Source of the DNA: Lachnospiraceae bacterium
GTDB lineage: Bacteria; Bacillota; Clostridia; Lachnospirales; Lachnospiraceae
Direction: 5' to 3'
Assembly: GCA_016281555.1 (NCBI GenBank)
Contig: JAEEIV010000085.1
Location: 1 to 44,189, forward strand
DNA: 44,189 nt
Shown: piece by piece, positions 16,797-25,347 of the stretch
Layout of the letters: every line of letters begins with the position of its first letter
How positions within the stretch are numbered: position 1 is the stretch's first letter
Program-made: the position numbers and the translations under genes
Notes under the pieces: model-generated
What the model was told of the DNA's origin: nothing
Database searches by the model: none
What the model saw: the letters and a program-made list of their open reading frames with translations, nothing else

Positions 16797-17342
16797 GTGA
16801 AAAAGAACATTCTGTTTTTAGTGATCCTGATCGCGGTCGTGATCGCCGCGCTGGTCTTCGGCGTCCGGATCCAGTCTGTTGAGGACTATTACCTCGAACA
16901 TCTCGAGGACGTGCAGCCGGACAGCCGGACGGTGACGATGTCGATCCGCTGCGATACGGCGCTTGAAAACAGGGAGAAATTGGATCCGGCGCTTCAGACG
17001 GAGAAATTCCTGCCGAAGGACGGAATCGTCCTGAAAACGACCGAATACGTGCTGAGAGAGGGCGATTCGGTGTTCAGTCTCCTGGAACGGGCCGCCAAAC
17101 ACGAAAAGATCCAGTTCGAATTCAAGGGGACCGGAAAGAACGGCGGCACGGCCTACGTCGAAGGGATATCGTACCTCTACGAGTTTTCCTGCGGGCCTTT
17201 GTCCGGCTGGATGTACCGCGTGAACGGGAAATTCCCGGGCGTCGGCTGCTCGGAATACTTCCCGGAGGACGGGGACGTCATTGAGTGGGTATATTCCTGT
17301 GATTTAGGCCATGACGTCGGCGACGACTGGCAGGGCGAGTGA
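16797..17342 (+). CDS. Membrane-anchored DUF4430 (transcobalamin C-terminal-like) protein
   Basis: A 181-residue protein with a GTG start behind a strong AAAGGAGG. Residues 4-22 form one hydrophobic signal anchor (ILFLVILIAVVIAALVFG); the rest is extracellular. The C-terminal domain (about residues 85-175) has the DUF4430 pattern: GDSVFSLLERAAKH, YVEGISYLYEFSCGPLSGWMY, RVNGKFPGVGCSEYFPEDGD and IEWVYSCDLGHDVG. This beta-rich fold is the small C-terminal domain of transcobalamin and intrinsic factor, which closes over the corrinoid. It is first in an operon with a complete ECF importer, and the last gene encodes an alpha/alpha-toroid lipoprotein. The two together could bind ligand for the importer; the ligand (corrinoid) is inferred. 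Confidence 0.85.
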   Translation: MKKNILFLVILIAVVIAALVFGVRIQSVEDYYLEHLEDVQPDSRTVTMSIRCDTALENREKLDPALQTEKFLPKDGIVLKTTEYVLREGDSVFSLLERAAKHEKIQFEFKGTGKNGGTAYVEGISYLYEFSCGPLSGWMYRVNGKFPGVGCSEYFPEDGDVIEWVYSCDLGHDVGDDWQGE

Positions 17343-17353
17343 GGAGGGAATGC

Positions 17354-18235
17354 GTGAGACGGTTTGATGAATATCATCCGGCAGTATTGCTTGCATATTA
17401 TGTATCCGTGCTTCTCTTTTCGATGTTCACGGTGCATCCCCTCGTGATCCTTTTCTCGTTTACCGGGGCCGTATCCTATCTCTTTGCCATTGACCGGAAG
17501 CGCCGCGTTCTGAAGGATCTCTGGTTTTATCTTTTCCTGTTTCTTCTCATCGCGGCGGCGAACCCGCTGGTCTCACACAACGGCGTCACCCCGCTGTTCT
17601 TCTTAAACGGTCAGGCGGTCACGCTGGAATCCCTGCTTTACGGCGTGGTTCTGGCGTTCATGCTTTCGGCCGTGCTTGCCTGGTTCGGCTCCTTCAACCG
17701 CGTCGTGACGAGTGAGAAGATCCTGTTCCTGCTCGGCAAGGTCTCGCCGAAACTTTCCATAGTCCTTTCCTCGGCCCTCCGGTTCCTTCCGCTGCTTCGA
17801 AGAAAGGCGGGCGAGATCCGTTCGGCGGGAAAGGCCGTGGGACTCTATGCTTCGGAAAGCTGGTGGGGGCGCGTCCGGAGCGGTCTTTCCGCCGTTTCCG
17901 CGCTCGTGACGTGGTCATTGGAACAGGCCGTAGAAACGGGCGTTTCGATGAAGGCGCGGGGCTTCCGTCTGAAAGGGAGGACGCATTTTTCCGCGTTCCG
18001 CTTTTCCGGGAAGGACCTCGCCGTTCTGATTTTCATTCTGGCGGCCGACGCCATCGTGTTCACGGCGCTCGGAACCGGCAGTTTACAATTCGCATTTTAC
18101 CCGAGGATCGCTCTGGAAGCGCCGGGAGTGCTCGCCGTGATCTCTCTTGCGGCGCTCCTCCTTTTGTTCCTGCTTCCCGCGGTCCTCGAGATCGGAGAAA
18201 ACATCAAGTGGCGATATTACAGACGAAAAATCTGA
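17354..18235 (+). CDS. ecfT: ECF transporter transmembrane subunit EcfT
   Basis: A 293-residue membrane protein. GTG 17354 is preferred because GGAGGG (17343-17348) lies five bases before it; an upstream GTG at 17339 would overlap the previous gene without a ribosome site. Hydrophobic helices fill residues 10-125 and the C-terminus. The cytoplasmic coupling region carries KVSPKLSIVLSSALRFLPLL and the EcfT-type Ala-Arg-Gly motif in SMKARGFRLKGR, which docks onto the ATPases. It is the shared scaffold of an energy-coupling-factor vitamin importer. Its 3' end overlaps the ATPase gene by 28 bp. Confidence 0.92.
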   Translation: MRRFDEYHPAVLLAYYVSVLLFSMFTVHPLVILFSFTGAVSYLFAIDRKRRVLKDLWFYLFLFLLIAAANPLVSHNGVTPLFFLNGQAVTLESLLYGVVLAFMLSAVLAWFGSFNRVVTSEKILFLLGKVSPKLSIVLSSALRFLPLLRRKAGEIRSAGKAVGLYASESWWGRVRSGLSAVSALVTWSLEQAVETGVSMKARGFRLKGRTHFSAFRFSGKDLAVLIFILAADAIVFTALGTGSLQFAFYPRIALEAPGVLAVISLAALLLLFLLPAVLEIGENIKWRYYRRKI

Positions 18236-19923
18236 CGTTCCGGTATCCGGAAGAAAAAGAAAACGCGTTGTCCGGGGTGACGCTTACAGTGGAACCCGGA
18301 GAATTCGTCGTGATCGCCGGGGCGTCCGGCTCCGGGAAAACGACGTTACTGCGGCTTTTGAAGCGTGAGATCGCGCCCTACGGGAAAAAGACCGGCGACG
18401 TGCTGTTCGACGGGATCCCTCAGGAGGAGATGGAGGAGCGGGACTCCGTTTCCGGGATCGGGTTCGTGTTCCAGAATCCGGAGAGCCAGATCGTCGCGGA
18501 CCGTGTCATGCATGAACTCGCGTTCGGCATGGAGAGCCTCGGCCTGTCCAACGGAGAAATGGGGCGGCGGATCGCGGAGATCACGGGATATTTCGGGATC
18601 GGCGACCTCGTTCGCAGAGAAGTGCACGACCTTTCGGGCGGAGAAAAGCAGATGCTGAACCTGGCGTCCGTTCTGGTCATGCGCCCGAAACTGTTGCTTC
18701 TCGACGAGCCGACGGCCCAGCTCGATCCGATCGCCGCCTCGAATTTCCTTTCCACGCTGAAAAAACTGAACTTGGAGACGGGAATCACGGTGATCCTTAC
18801 GGAGCACCGGCTGGAAGAGGCATTGCCGATCGCTGACCGGCTCGTTCTCATGGACCAAGGTCATGCGGTCTTCGATGGGCGCCCCGAAGAAGCCGCGCGG
18901 TTCTTTGAAACGGCGCCCGACCATCCGATGAAGGACGGTCTTCCGACCGCGATGCGGCTCTTCGGCAATGACGCGGCGATGGAGGGGCTTCCCTGCCCGC
19001 TTTCGGTCAGGGACGGCAGGGCGTTTCTTCGGGAACGGTACGGCAATGAAGTGAGGAGCCTCGTAAAAGACGCCGGCGAAGAAGAAAAGACCCCGGAAAA
19101 AACGGCGGGGAAAGAAGAAACGGCGGCAGTGGAGCTCGACCGCGTCTGGTTCCGGTACGAGAAAGAATCGAGAGACGTTCTTCGAGAGGCGTCTCTGAAG
19201 ATACGGAAAGGCGAGCATTTCGCGATCCTCGGCGGAAACGGCGAAGGGAAGAGCACCGCGCTTCGGATCATTTCCGGGCTCGTAAAGCCGTACCGCGGCA
19301 GCGCGCGTCTCTTCGGCCGGAAAACGACGGAATTAAAAGGGCCGGAACTCTACGGGAAGATCCTCGCGATGCTGCCGCAGGATCCGAAAACCGTGTTCCT
19401 GAAAAAAACGCTGAAAGACGACCTTACGGACGTCCTATTGAAAAACGGGGAAAGCAAGGAAAAAGCCGGGGAAAAGGTGCGGTCGGTCGCGGAAGAGCTC
19501 GGCCTTGCGAGTCTCTTTGACCGGCATCCCTACGACCTCAGCGGAGGAGAGCAGGAGAAAGCGGCCCTCGCGAAGGCGTTGCTTAAGGACCCGGAGATCC
19601 TTCTGCTCGACGAGCCGACGAAGGGGCTCGACGCGGCGTTCAAGAAAGAACTATCCGGAATGATCCGGAAACTGACTTCGAACGGCGTTACGGTCGTTAC
19701 GGTAACGCACGACGTGGAATTCGCCGCAGTCTCCGCCGACCGTCTGACGTTCCTCTTTGACGGCGGGTTCCGGGAAGGCGCGGCTCCGGAAACGTTCTTC
19801 TCCGAAAACGTCTTCTATACGACGGCGGCGAGCCGGATCTCGCGGGATCATTACGACCGTGCGGTCACGGTGGAAAGCGTCGAAAGACTCATGGAACTCA
19901 ACGAAAGAAAGCGGGCGGAATGA
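18208..19923 (+). CDS. ecfA: ECF transporter ATPase, EcfA1-EcfA2 fused in one chain
   Basis: A 571-residue protein with two ABC nucleotide-binding domains in tandem. GTG 18208 is chosen (GGAG at 18194-18197; MAILQTKNLTFRYP is a normal ABC start); the frame is open far upstream but only as an out-of-frame reading of ecfT. Domain 1: Walker A GASGSGKTT (Lys44), signature LSGGEKQ, Walker B LLLLDEPTAQLD. Domain 2: GGNGEGKST, LSGGEQEKAALAKALL, LLLDEPTKGLD. A charged Glu/Lys-rich linker (about residues 285-308) joins them. Most ECF modules use two separate ATPases; fused forms are known. The stop overlaps the next ATG (ATGA). Confidence 0.94.
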   Translation: MAILQTKNLTFRYPEEKENALSGVTLTVEPGEFVVIAGASGSGKTTLLRLLKREIAPYGKKTGDVLFDGIPQEEMEERDSVSGIGFVFQNPESQIVADRVMHELAFGMESLGLSNGEMGRRIAEITGYFGIGDLVRREVHDLSGGEKQMLNLASVLVMRPKLLLLDEPTAQLDPIAASNFLSTLKKLNLETGITVILTEHRLEEALPIADRLVLMDQGHAVFDGRPEEAARFFETAPDHPMKDGLPTAMRLFGNDAAMEGLPCPLSVRDGRAFLRERYGNEVRSLVKDAGEEEKTPEKTAGKEETAAVELDRVWFRYEKESRDVLREASLKIRKGEHFAILGGNGEGKSTALRIISGLVKPYRGSARLFGRKTTELKGPELYGKILAMLPQDPKTVFLKKTLKDDLTDVLLKNGESKEKAGEKVRSVAEELGLASLFDRHPYDLSGGEQEKAALAKALLKDPEILLLDEPTKGLDAAFKKELSGMIRKLTSNGVTVVTVTHDVEFAAVSADRLTFLFDGGFREGAAPETFFSENVFYTTAASRISRDHYDRAVTVESVERLMELNERKRAE

Positions 19924-20657
19924 AAGAAAAGGCGCGGAAAATCAAAAATCCGGTCACGTTTTTCCTGTTCATCGTCGCCATACCGGCGGTGATCGTCTGC
20001 GGCGTCGTTTTTTTCAGGGAGAAGCATTATGCCTTTTCCTCGGCAGCCGTGGCGATCCTCTCGTGCATCCCTTTGTTTTACACGTTTGAACGAAAGGAGA
20101 GCAAGGCGGGGGAACTCATCGTCCTCGCGGTCCTCGTCGCGATCTCTGCGCTCGGACGGTTCCTGTTCGCATGGCTCCCAAGCTTCAAACCCGTGGCGGC
20201 CATCGTCGTCATCGTCGGGATCTGTCTCGGGAAGGAGGCCGGCTTCGTCGTCGGCGCCCTGTCCGCCGTGGTCTCGAATTTCTTTTTCGGGCAGGGCCCG
20301 TGGACGCCGTTCCAGATGTTTGCCTGGGGCTTCATCGGATTCCTTGCCGGCCTTCTTTCCGGAGTTTTAAAGAAAAACAGGATCTTTGCGGCATTGTTCG
20401 GCGCCGTCGCCGGCGTGCTTTATTCGGTCCTCATGGACGTCTGGACCGTGGTCTGGGCGGACGGAACGTTCAATCTGAACCGTTATTTCCTCGCCCTTTC
20501 GACTTCCCTTCCGGTCATGATCCAATACGTGGTCTCAAACGTGATCTTTCTGCTCCTTTTGTCCAAGCCTCTCAGCGACGTACTGGAGCGGATCCGGAAG
20601 AAATACGGGCTTTTCGTGACGGAAGAAGCGGAAACAGAAGAGGAGGGGGAAGCATGA
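19920..20657 (+). CDS. ECF transporter substrate-binding (S) subunit
   Basis: A 245-residue protein with about six membrane helices, start overlapping the ecfA stop (ATGA). Typical S-component features are a central GICLGKEAGFVVGALSAVVS segment, NFFFGQGPWTPFQMFAWGFIG and alternating Gly/Ala-rich helices; the C-terminus is acidic. The S subunit sets the specificity of the importer. The flanking DUF4430 and toroid proteins, which are the two halves of transcobalamin, argue for a corrinoid, but this is context only, and no B12 riboswitch is present. The stop overlaps the lipoprotein ATG. Confidence 0.88.
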   Translation: MKEKARKIKNPVTFFLFIVAIPAVIVCGVVFFREKHYAFSSAAVAILSCIPLFYTFERKESKAGELIVLAVLVAISALGRFLFAWLPSFKPVAAIVVIVGICLGKEAGFVVGALSAVVSNFFFGQGPWTPFQMFAWGFIGFLAGLLSGVLKKNRIFAALFGAVAGVLYSVLMDVWTVVWADGTFNLNRYFLALSTSLPVMIQYVVSNVIFLLLLSKPLSDVLERIRKKYGLFVTEEAETEEEGEA

Positions 20658-21589
20658 AACGGAAAGGGTTTGAATTGGTTTTGGCAGTGCTTCTGTCGCT
20701 TTCTGTCCTCTCTTCCTGCAAAGGGGGTCCGGAAACGATAGAGTCGGTCCGGAACAGTACCGGGGACCTTCTTCAGTCCGGACAACTGAAGGAAGTCACG
20801 GCGGCCGGCAATGAATGGGTCTTTCTCGGCCTCACGCTTTCGGGACGCACTTCGGAAAAAGAGAAGAAAGCCTATCTCGAATCTGTCGAGGCATACGTTC
20901 AGAGTAAGGGTCAAAACCGCCTGAACGACAATAAATCCACGGAAAACTCCAGAGTGATCCTCGGGATCGTTGCGGCAGGCGGCGATCCGGAAAACATCGG
21001 CTCTCAGAATCTCGTCGAGGGTCTGAAGGACATTGGCTACGTACGGCAGCAGGGAAACAACGGCCCGATCTGGGCGCTCATTGCCGTGGATGCGGCGGGA
21101 CTTTCAAGAGATGATCCGTTCCGTGAGGAACTCATCAAAAGCATCGTCGAAGCGCAGCAGGATAACGGCGGGTACTCGATGATGAACGGAGAACCGGACA
21201 CCGACCTCACCGCGATGGCGATCCAGGCGCTTTCGCCGTATGAAGCGAGGGAAGACGTCCGGCAATGCATTGACCGGGCCGTCAGACATCTTTCAGAGCG
21301 GCAAAAGGAAGACGGAACGTTTGAAGGATACGGGTTCCGGACGGCTGAGTCGGTGTCGCAGGTGATCCTTGCGCTGACGTCGCTCGGGATCCGGCCGGAA
21401 ACCGACGAGCGCTTCATCAAGAACGGGATCACGCTTGTCGACGCGCTGACGTCGTTCAGGAAAGACAAGGGATTCCGGCATCTGTTGAAAGACGAAAAAG
21501 TGAACGACATAGCCACGGAACAGGCCTACCTCGCCCTCATTGCCTTGAAACAGGCGGAAGAAGGCGGGGCGTTCCGGTATTTCAAGTAA
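20654..21589 (+). CDS. Alpha/alpha-toroid (prenyltransferase/transcobalamin-like) lipoprotein
   Basis: A 311-residue secreted protein. ATG 20654 follows AGGAGGGGG and overlaps the previous stop (ATGA). A lipobox LSSC places the lipidated Cys at residue 22, so it is anchored outside the membrane. The body is a run of helical hairpin repeats of the prenyltransferase/squalene-cyclase and transcobalamin N-terminal type: AQQDNGGYSMM...DTDLTAMAIQALSPY, ERQKEDGTFEGYG...ESVSQVILALTSLG and FRKDKGFRHLL...ATEQAYLALIAL. It lacks the catalytic motifs expected of terpene cyclases, so a binding role is likelier. With the DUF4430 protein at the operon's other end it may form a two-chain transcobalamin-like receptor. 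It converges on dsdA with only five bases between stops. Confidence 0.85.
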   Translation: MKRKGFELVLAVLLSLSVLSSCKGGPETIESVRNSTGDLLQSGQLKEVTAAGNEWVFLGLTLSGRTSEKEKKAYLESVEAYVQSKGQNRLNDNKSTENSRVILGIVAAGGDPENIGSQNLVEGLKDIGYVRQQGNNGPIWALIAVDAAGLSRDDPFREELIKSIVEAQQDNGGYSMMNGEPDTDLTAMAIQALSPYEAREDVRQCIDRAVRHLSERQKEDGTFEGYGFRTAESVSQVILALTSLGIRPETDERFIKNGITLVDALTSFRKDKGFRHLLKDEKVNDIATEQAYLALIALKQAEEGGAFRYFK

Positions 21590-21594
21590 GGAAT

Positions 21595-22944
21595 TCAGGA
21601 TAAAAGCTTTTTCCGGACGGCGGCCGGTACGAGCCTTCCGCCCGTTGCCCAGACGACGTGCGCTGCCCGGTCCGTGAGGTTTGTTAAGCCGTGCCGCGTA
21701 AGATATGCCTGCACTTCCCCGGACTGAAAACTGCTGACGCACCGGAACCCTGCCGCCGCGCTCGGCTCGATGAAAAGGCCCTCCGAGGTGAACAGCACCT
21801 TGATGAATTCAAGCAGGCGTTCGTCCTTCACGGTCATTTCCCCCGAAACGAGCGGGGCAATGAGTTTCCCGACGAAGCCCGAAGGACGGGAGACCGCAAG
21901 TCCGTCTGCTTCCGTGACGCCGGAAAGACCGAGGTCCTGCACGGAAACGTCGTGGTGGAGTCCGGTCGAGAGGCCCGCCAGCATGGCCGGCGCCATCGTC
22001 GGTTCCGCGAAAAAGACGTGGACATGGTCCCCGAAGACGTGCTTTAAGCCGAACGTCAGTCCGCCCGGAGCGCCGCCGACGCCGCAGGGAACGTAAACGA
22101 AGAGCGGATGCGTTTCGTCGGTGAGGATCCCTTCCCCGGTCAGCTGTTTCCGAAGCCGCTCGGCGGCCGTCGCATATCCTAAGAAAAGATCTTTCGAGTT
22201 TTCATCGTCGACAAAGTACGCGGCGGGATCTCCGGCCGCCAGTTTTCTCCCTTCCGCGACGGCTTTTCCGTAATCTCCGTCATATTCGATGACCTGCACG
22301 CCGTGAGCGCGGAGCAGGTCTTTTTTCCACTGTTTCGCGTCGGAAGACATGTGCACGATGGCCCGGAATCCGAGCGCAGCACTCATGATGCCGATGGAAA
22401 GGCCGAGATTACCGGTGGAGCCGACCTGTACGTTGTGCCGGGAGAAAAACGAACGCGCCTTTTCGGAAGCAAGCTTCCGGTAATCGTCTTCCGGGCCGGA
22501 AAGAAGACCGGAATCGAAGGCAAGCGTTTCCGCGTGCTTCAGGACTTCGTAAATGCCGCCGCGCGCCTTGACGGAGCCTGCGATCGGCAGGTCATTGTCG
22601 CATTTTAAGAAGAGGCGGGAACCGTCGTCCGGACCGCCCTCCCGGGCAAGAACCCGCTTCATTCCGGGGATCTCTTTCAGGTCGGATTCAATGAGTCCGC
22701 TCCGGTCCTCCGTCTCCGGAAACAGCGTCCGGATGAGGGGCGCGAAGCGAAGAAGCCGTTCGGAAGCGTCCCGGATCTCGGCTTCACCGAGTCCCAGGCG
22801 ATCCCTGACGGACGAAAACGGCTGCCAGCCGGGATTGATCCAGACGGCTTCCCGTCCGCTTATGAGGTCCTGAAAGAAAGGGGACTCCTTGGCGAGATGA
22901 TCTTTCAGCACGGATGTATTCAGATTTTTCGAATCGTCGGACAT
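21595..22944 (-). CDS. dsdA: D-serine ammonia-lyase (D-serine dehydratase)
   Basis: A 449-residue PLP enzyme matching DsdA along its length. Lys126 in PIAGSVKARGGIYEVL is the Schiff-base lysine, GSTGNLGLSIGIMSAALGF the phosphate-binding loop, and VYVPCGVGGAPGGLTFGL and EPTMAPAMLAG are DsdA-specific blocks. It turns D-serine into pyruvate and ammonia in the cytosol, for detoxification or use of D-serine. The ATG has AAAGGAG upstream. No DsdC-type regulator or D-serine permease is adjacent. The call is firm. Confidence 0.95.
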   Translation of the reverse strand: MSDDSKNLNTSVLKDHLAKESPFFQDLISGREAVWINPGWQPFSSVRDRLGLGEAEIRDASERLLRFAPLIRTLFPETEDRSGLIESDLKEIPGMKRVLAREGGPDDGSRLFLKCDNDLPIAGSVKARGGIYEVLKHAETLAFDSGLLSGPEDDYRKLASEKARSFFSRHNVQVGSTGNLGLSIGIMSAALGFRAIVHMSSDAKQWKKDLLRAHGVQVIEYDGDYGKAVAEGRKLAAGDPAAYFVDDENSKDLFLGYATAAERLRKQLTGEGILTDETHPLFVYVPCGVGGAPGGLTFGLKHVFGDHVHVFFAEPTMAPAMLAGLSTGLHHDVSVQDLGLSGVTEADGLAVSRPSGFVGKLIAPLVSGEMTVKDERLLEFIKVLFTSEGLFIEPSAAAGFRCVSSFQSGEVQAYLTRHGLTNLTDRAAHVVWATGGRLVPAAVRKKLLS

Positions 22945-22972
22945 ACGGCGCTCCTTTCACGGTTCTTTCCGC

Positions 22973-23003
22973 ATTATAGCATGAAAACCGCCGATCGATG
23001 CAA
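22973..23003 (-). promoter_or_regulatory. Promoter of dsdA
   Basis: On the minus strand: consensus TATAAT (22978-22973), with TTGCAT (23003-22998) at a long 19-bp spacing. The -10 is convincing, the -35 less so. Confidence 0.55.
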
Positions 23004-23038
23004 CTCTTTTTTTGCGCGACCCGAAAACGCGAAAGTAG

Positions 23039-23067
23039 TTTATATTTTCTCCAACCTATGTTATAAT
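23039..23067 (+). promoter_or_regulatory. Promoter of the Suv3-like helicase gene
   Basis: TTTATA (23039-23044), a 17-bp spacer and consensus TATAAT (23062-23067). The start codon is at 23078, so the expected transcript start is only a few bases before the ATG. Confidence 0.65.
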
Positions 23068-23077
23068 AACAACGTTT

Positions 23078-25297
23078 ATGGATAATCAGGGCAATGTTCC
23101 GGAAAAACAGCCGGAAAATGGACAATTGAATGAAGCGCTGACAGAGAAACTGAAACAGGACGGGGAAAAGCCGAAGCCGTTGAAGGAACTGCTGAACGCA
23201 CACCGCGTCGCGAAGATCGTCAGGAAAATCTACGGACCTCTCGAGGAGGAACTGGCACGCTCGATCCGGGAGTTTTTCCTGAAACAGCGGGGCATCGGCG
23301 TGCACGAGATCCATACGGTGTTCAGCGGCAGAGCCAAGGTCTCTTCCGACATCCTGTCCACGCATAATTACGAGCAGTTTTTCGATCTGTTCAAGGACCC
23401 CGCTTCCGGGAGAAGAGGATACTATTTCACGGAGCGGAAGATCATTGACATGACGAAGATCCGCGATCTGAAGGACCTCGTCTGCTCCGCCGTGCTGGAG
23501 AAGGCGGCAGACGTCAGGGAAGAGATCCGGAAAGGGCGGTTCACCGAAAAAGCGGCGAAGACCATGATCTGGACGAGGCCGGCGGCGCCCGAGGCGAGAA
23601 AACGTCTCATCCGTGGGATGAACGAGTACTTCACAGAAAATTCCGTGAAGAAACTGCTCCGGGAAAACCGCAATTTCCGCCGTCTCATGAAGGAGATCGA
23701 AGAACTGGAAAGCATCCGGGAACGGTTCCAGACGGCAATGATCGAAACGATCCCGGACGATCCCGTCGACCTCTACCCGATGGCGCGGAAGATGAAGCGC
23801 CACTTCATTCTTCATCTCGGTCCGACGAACTCCGGAAAGACCTACGACGCGATGCAGGCACTCCGGAAAGCGGGCAGCGGCGTGTATCTCGCTCCCTTGC
23901 GTCTTCTTGCGTTTGAGCAGTATGAGACGATGAACGCAGACGGCTATCCCTGTTCGATGCTGACCGGCGAAGAGCGGATCGACGAGCCGGGCGCGAAGTT
24001 TCAGGCCTCCACGATCGAAATGGCGGACATGAAGCGCGAATACGAAATGGCCGTCATCGACGAAGGACAGATGGTCTCGGACGAGAGCCGCGGCGGTTCC
24101 TGGACGGCTGCGATCCTCGGCCTGTTGGCGGAGAACATTGCGATCTGCGCCGCGGAGGACGCGGAAGACCTGCTCATCAAGCTGATCGAATCCTGTCACG
24201 ATACCTACGAGATCGTGCGGCATTACCGCCGGACGCCGCTCGTCATTGACAAGCGGAGATTTGAATTTCCGAAGGACCTGGAGGCAGGCGACGCGGTCAT
24301 CGTTTTTTCCCGTGCGAACGTGCACGCGGTGGCGGCGGAGATCCGAAGGTCGTTAAAAGAAGACGCGAGCGTGATCTACGGGGCATTGCCCTACGACGTG
24401 CGGCACGAGGAAGCGAGAAAATTCGCTTCCGGAGAGACGAAGATCGCCGTGGCGACGGATGCGATCGGCATGGGATTGAACCTCCCGGTGAAACGGATCG
24501 TCTTTCTCGAGGGTACGAAATTCGACGGTCACGTCCGGCGACCGCTGACGCCGCCCGAGGTCAAGCAGATCGCGGGAAGAGCGGGCCGGTTCGGCATCTA
24601 CGACAAGGGCTACGTGACGGCGGAGCAGGAAGTCCGCGACATCGTGATCGACGGGATGTACCGCGATAACGCGCCGCTTGAAAAGGCCGTCTTAAGTTTC
24701 CCGGAATCCCTGCTCGGCATTGACGTGCCGCTGTCCAAGGCCATGGAACGCTGGGTCGAATGGGAGATCGGCGGGTTCTACGAGAAAGAGGAGATCGAGG
24801 AAGAACTGAAACTCGTGACGATGATCGAGGAACCGGGCGCGGACAAGAAACTGCTGTACGATCTCGCGACGATCCCCTTCGACACGGATCACCTCCGGGC
24901 GCTCGACATCTGGCACGACATGGCGCGCTGCGAACTCGAGGGGATCGGCTACGATACGGACGACGAACTTGAGTCGATCCGGTCGACCTACCGGGAGGCG
25001 GACATGAGCGAGGCGGAGGAAGCCTACAAGGTCTGCGACCTGCTCTATTACTACAACGAGAAATTCGGCAATGAATCGAAAAACCCGGAGATACTGGAAG
25101 TCAAGAAGGAGATCTCGGGGAAGATCATAGAGTTGTTGGACAGCCATGAACTGCAGGAGAGGACCTGTAAGATCTGCGGGCGCCTCTTAAAGTGGAACCA
25201 TCCGTACTCCGTCTGCGAGCGCTGCTTCAGGAACGGAAGACAGTACCGGGACGTCCATTACCGGAGTTCCGGTCACAAGCGGTACGGCAGAAAATGA
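23078..25297 (+). CDS. Suv3-like DExH RNA helicase with C-terminal zinc ribbon
   Basis: A 739-residue helicase resembling the mitochondrial Suv3 family. A non-motor N-terminus (residues 1-235) precedes the motor. Motif I is GPTNSGKT (Lys254), the Suv3-type variant of Walker A; motif II is DEGQ; motif III region AEDAEDLL; then SRANVHAVAAEIR, ATDAIGMGLNLPVKRIVF and QIAGRAGRFG (motifs IV-VI). The C-terminus has a Cys-x2-Cys pair twice (CKICGRLL, VCERCF), a probable zinc ribbon, followed by a basic tail. Suv3 unwinds RNA for the degradosome; a role in RNA turnover is inferred here. No ribosome site precedes the ATG and the promoter is almost on top of it. It is followed 50 bp later by glmS. Confidence 0.87.
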   Translation: MDNQGNVPEKQPENGQLNEALTEKLKQDGEKPKPLKELLNAHRVAKIVRKIYGPLEEELARSIREFFLKQRGIGVHEIHTVFSGRAKVSSDILSTHNYEQFFDLFKDPASGRRGYYFTERKIIDMTKIRDLKDLVCSAVLEKAADVREEIRKGRFTEKAAKTMIWTRPAAPEARKRLIRGMNEYFTENSVKKLLRENRNFRRLMKEIEELESIRERFQTAMIETIPDDPVDLYPMARKMKRHFILHLGPTNSGKTYDAMQALRKAGSGVYLAPLRLLAFEQYETMNADGYPCSMLTGEERIDEPGAKFQASTIEMADMKREYEMAVIDEGQMVSDESRGGSWTAAILGLLAENIAICAAEDAEDLLIKLIESCHDTYEIVRHYRRTPLVIDKRRFEFPKDLEAGDAVIVFSRANVHAVAAEIRRSLKEDASVIYGALPYDVRHEEARKFASGETKIAVATDAIGMGLNLPVKRIVFLEGTKFDGHVRRPLTPPEVKQIAGRAGRFGIYDKGYVTAEQEVRDIVIDGMYRDNAPLEKAVLSFPESLLGIDVPLSKAMERWVEWEIGGFYEKEEIEEELKLVTMIEEPGADKKLLYDLATIPFDTDHLRALDIWHDMARCELEGIGYDTDDELESIRSTYREADMSEAEEAYKVCDLLYYYNEKFGNESKNPEILEVKKEISGKIIELLDSHELQERTCKICGRLLKWNHPYSVCERCFRNGRQYRDVHYRSSGHKRYGRK

Positions 25298-25347
25298 CGC
25301 GGTGATTCTCCGGCTGACAGGAGAACCGTAAACGAAGGGAGAACAGT

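Noticed and set aside
17863-18207. N-terminal extension of the fused ECF ATPase
   Set aside because: It is an out-of-frame reading of ecfT. The protein begins at GTG 18208 with a normal ABC N-terminus.
25298-25347. glmS ribozyme
   Set aside because: The gap is too short and contains only a small hairpin.
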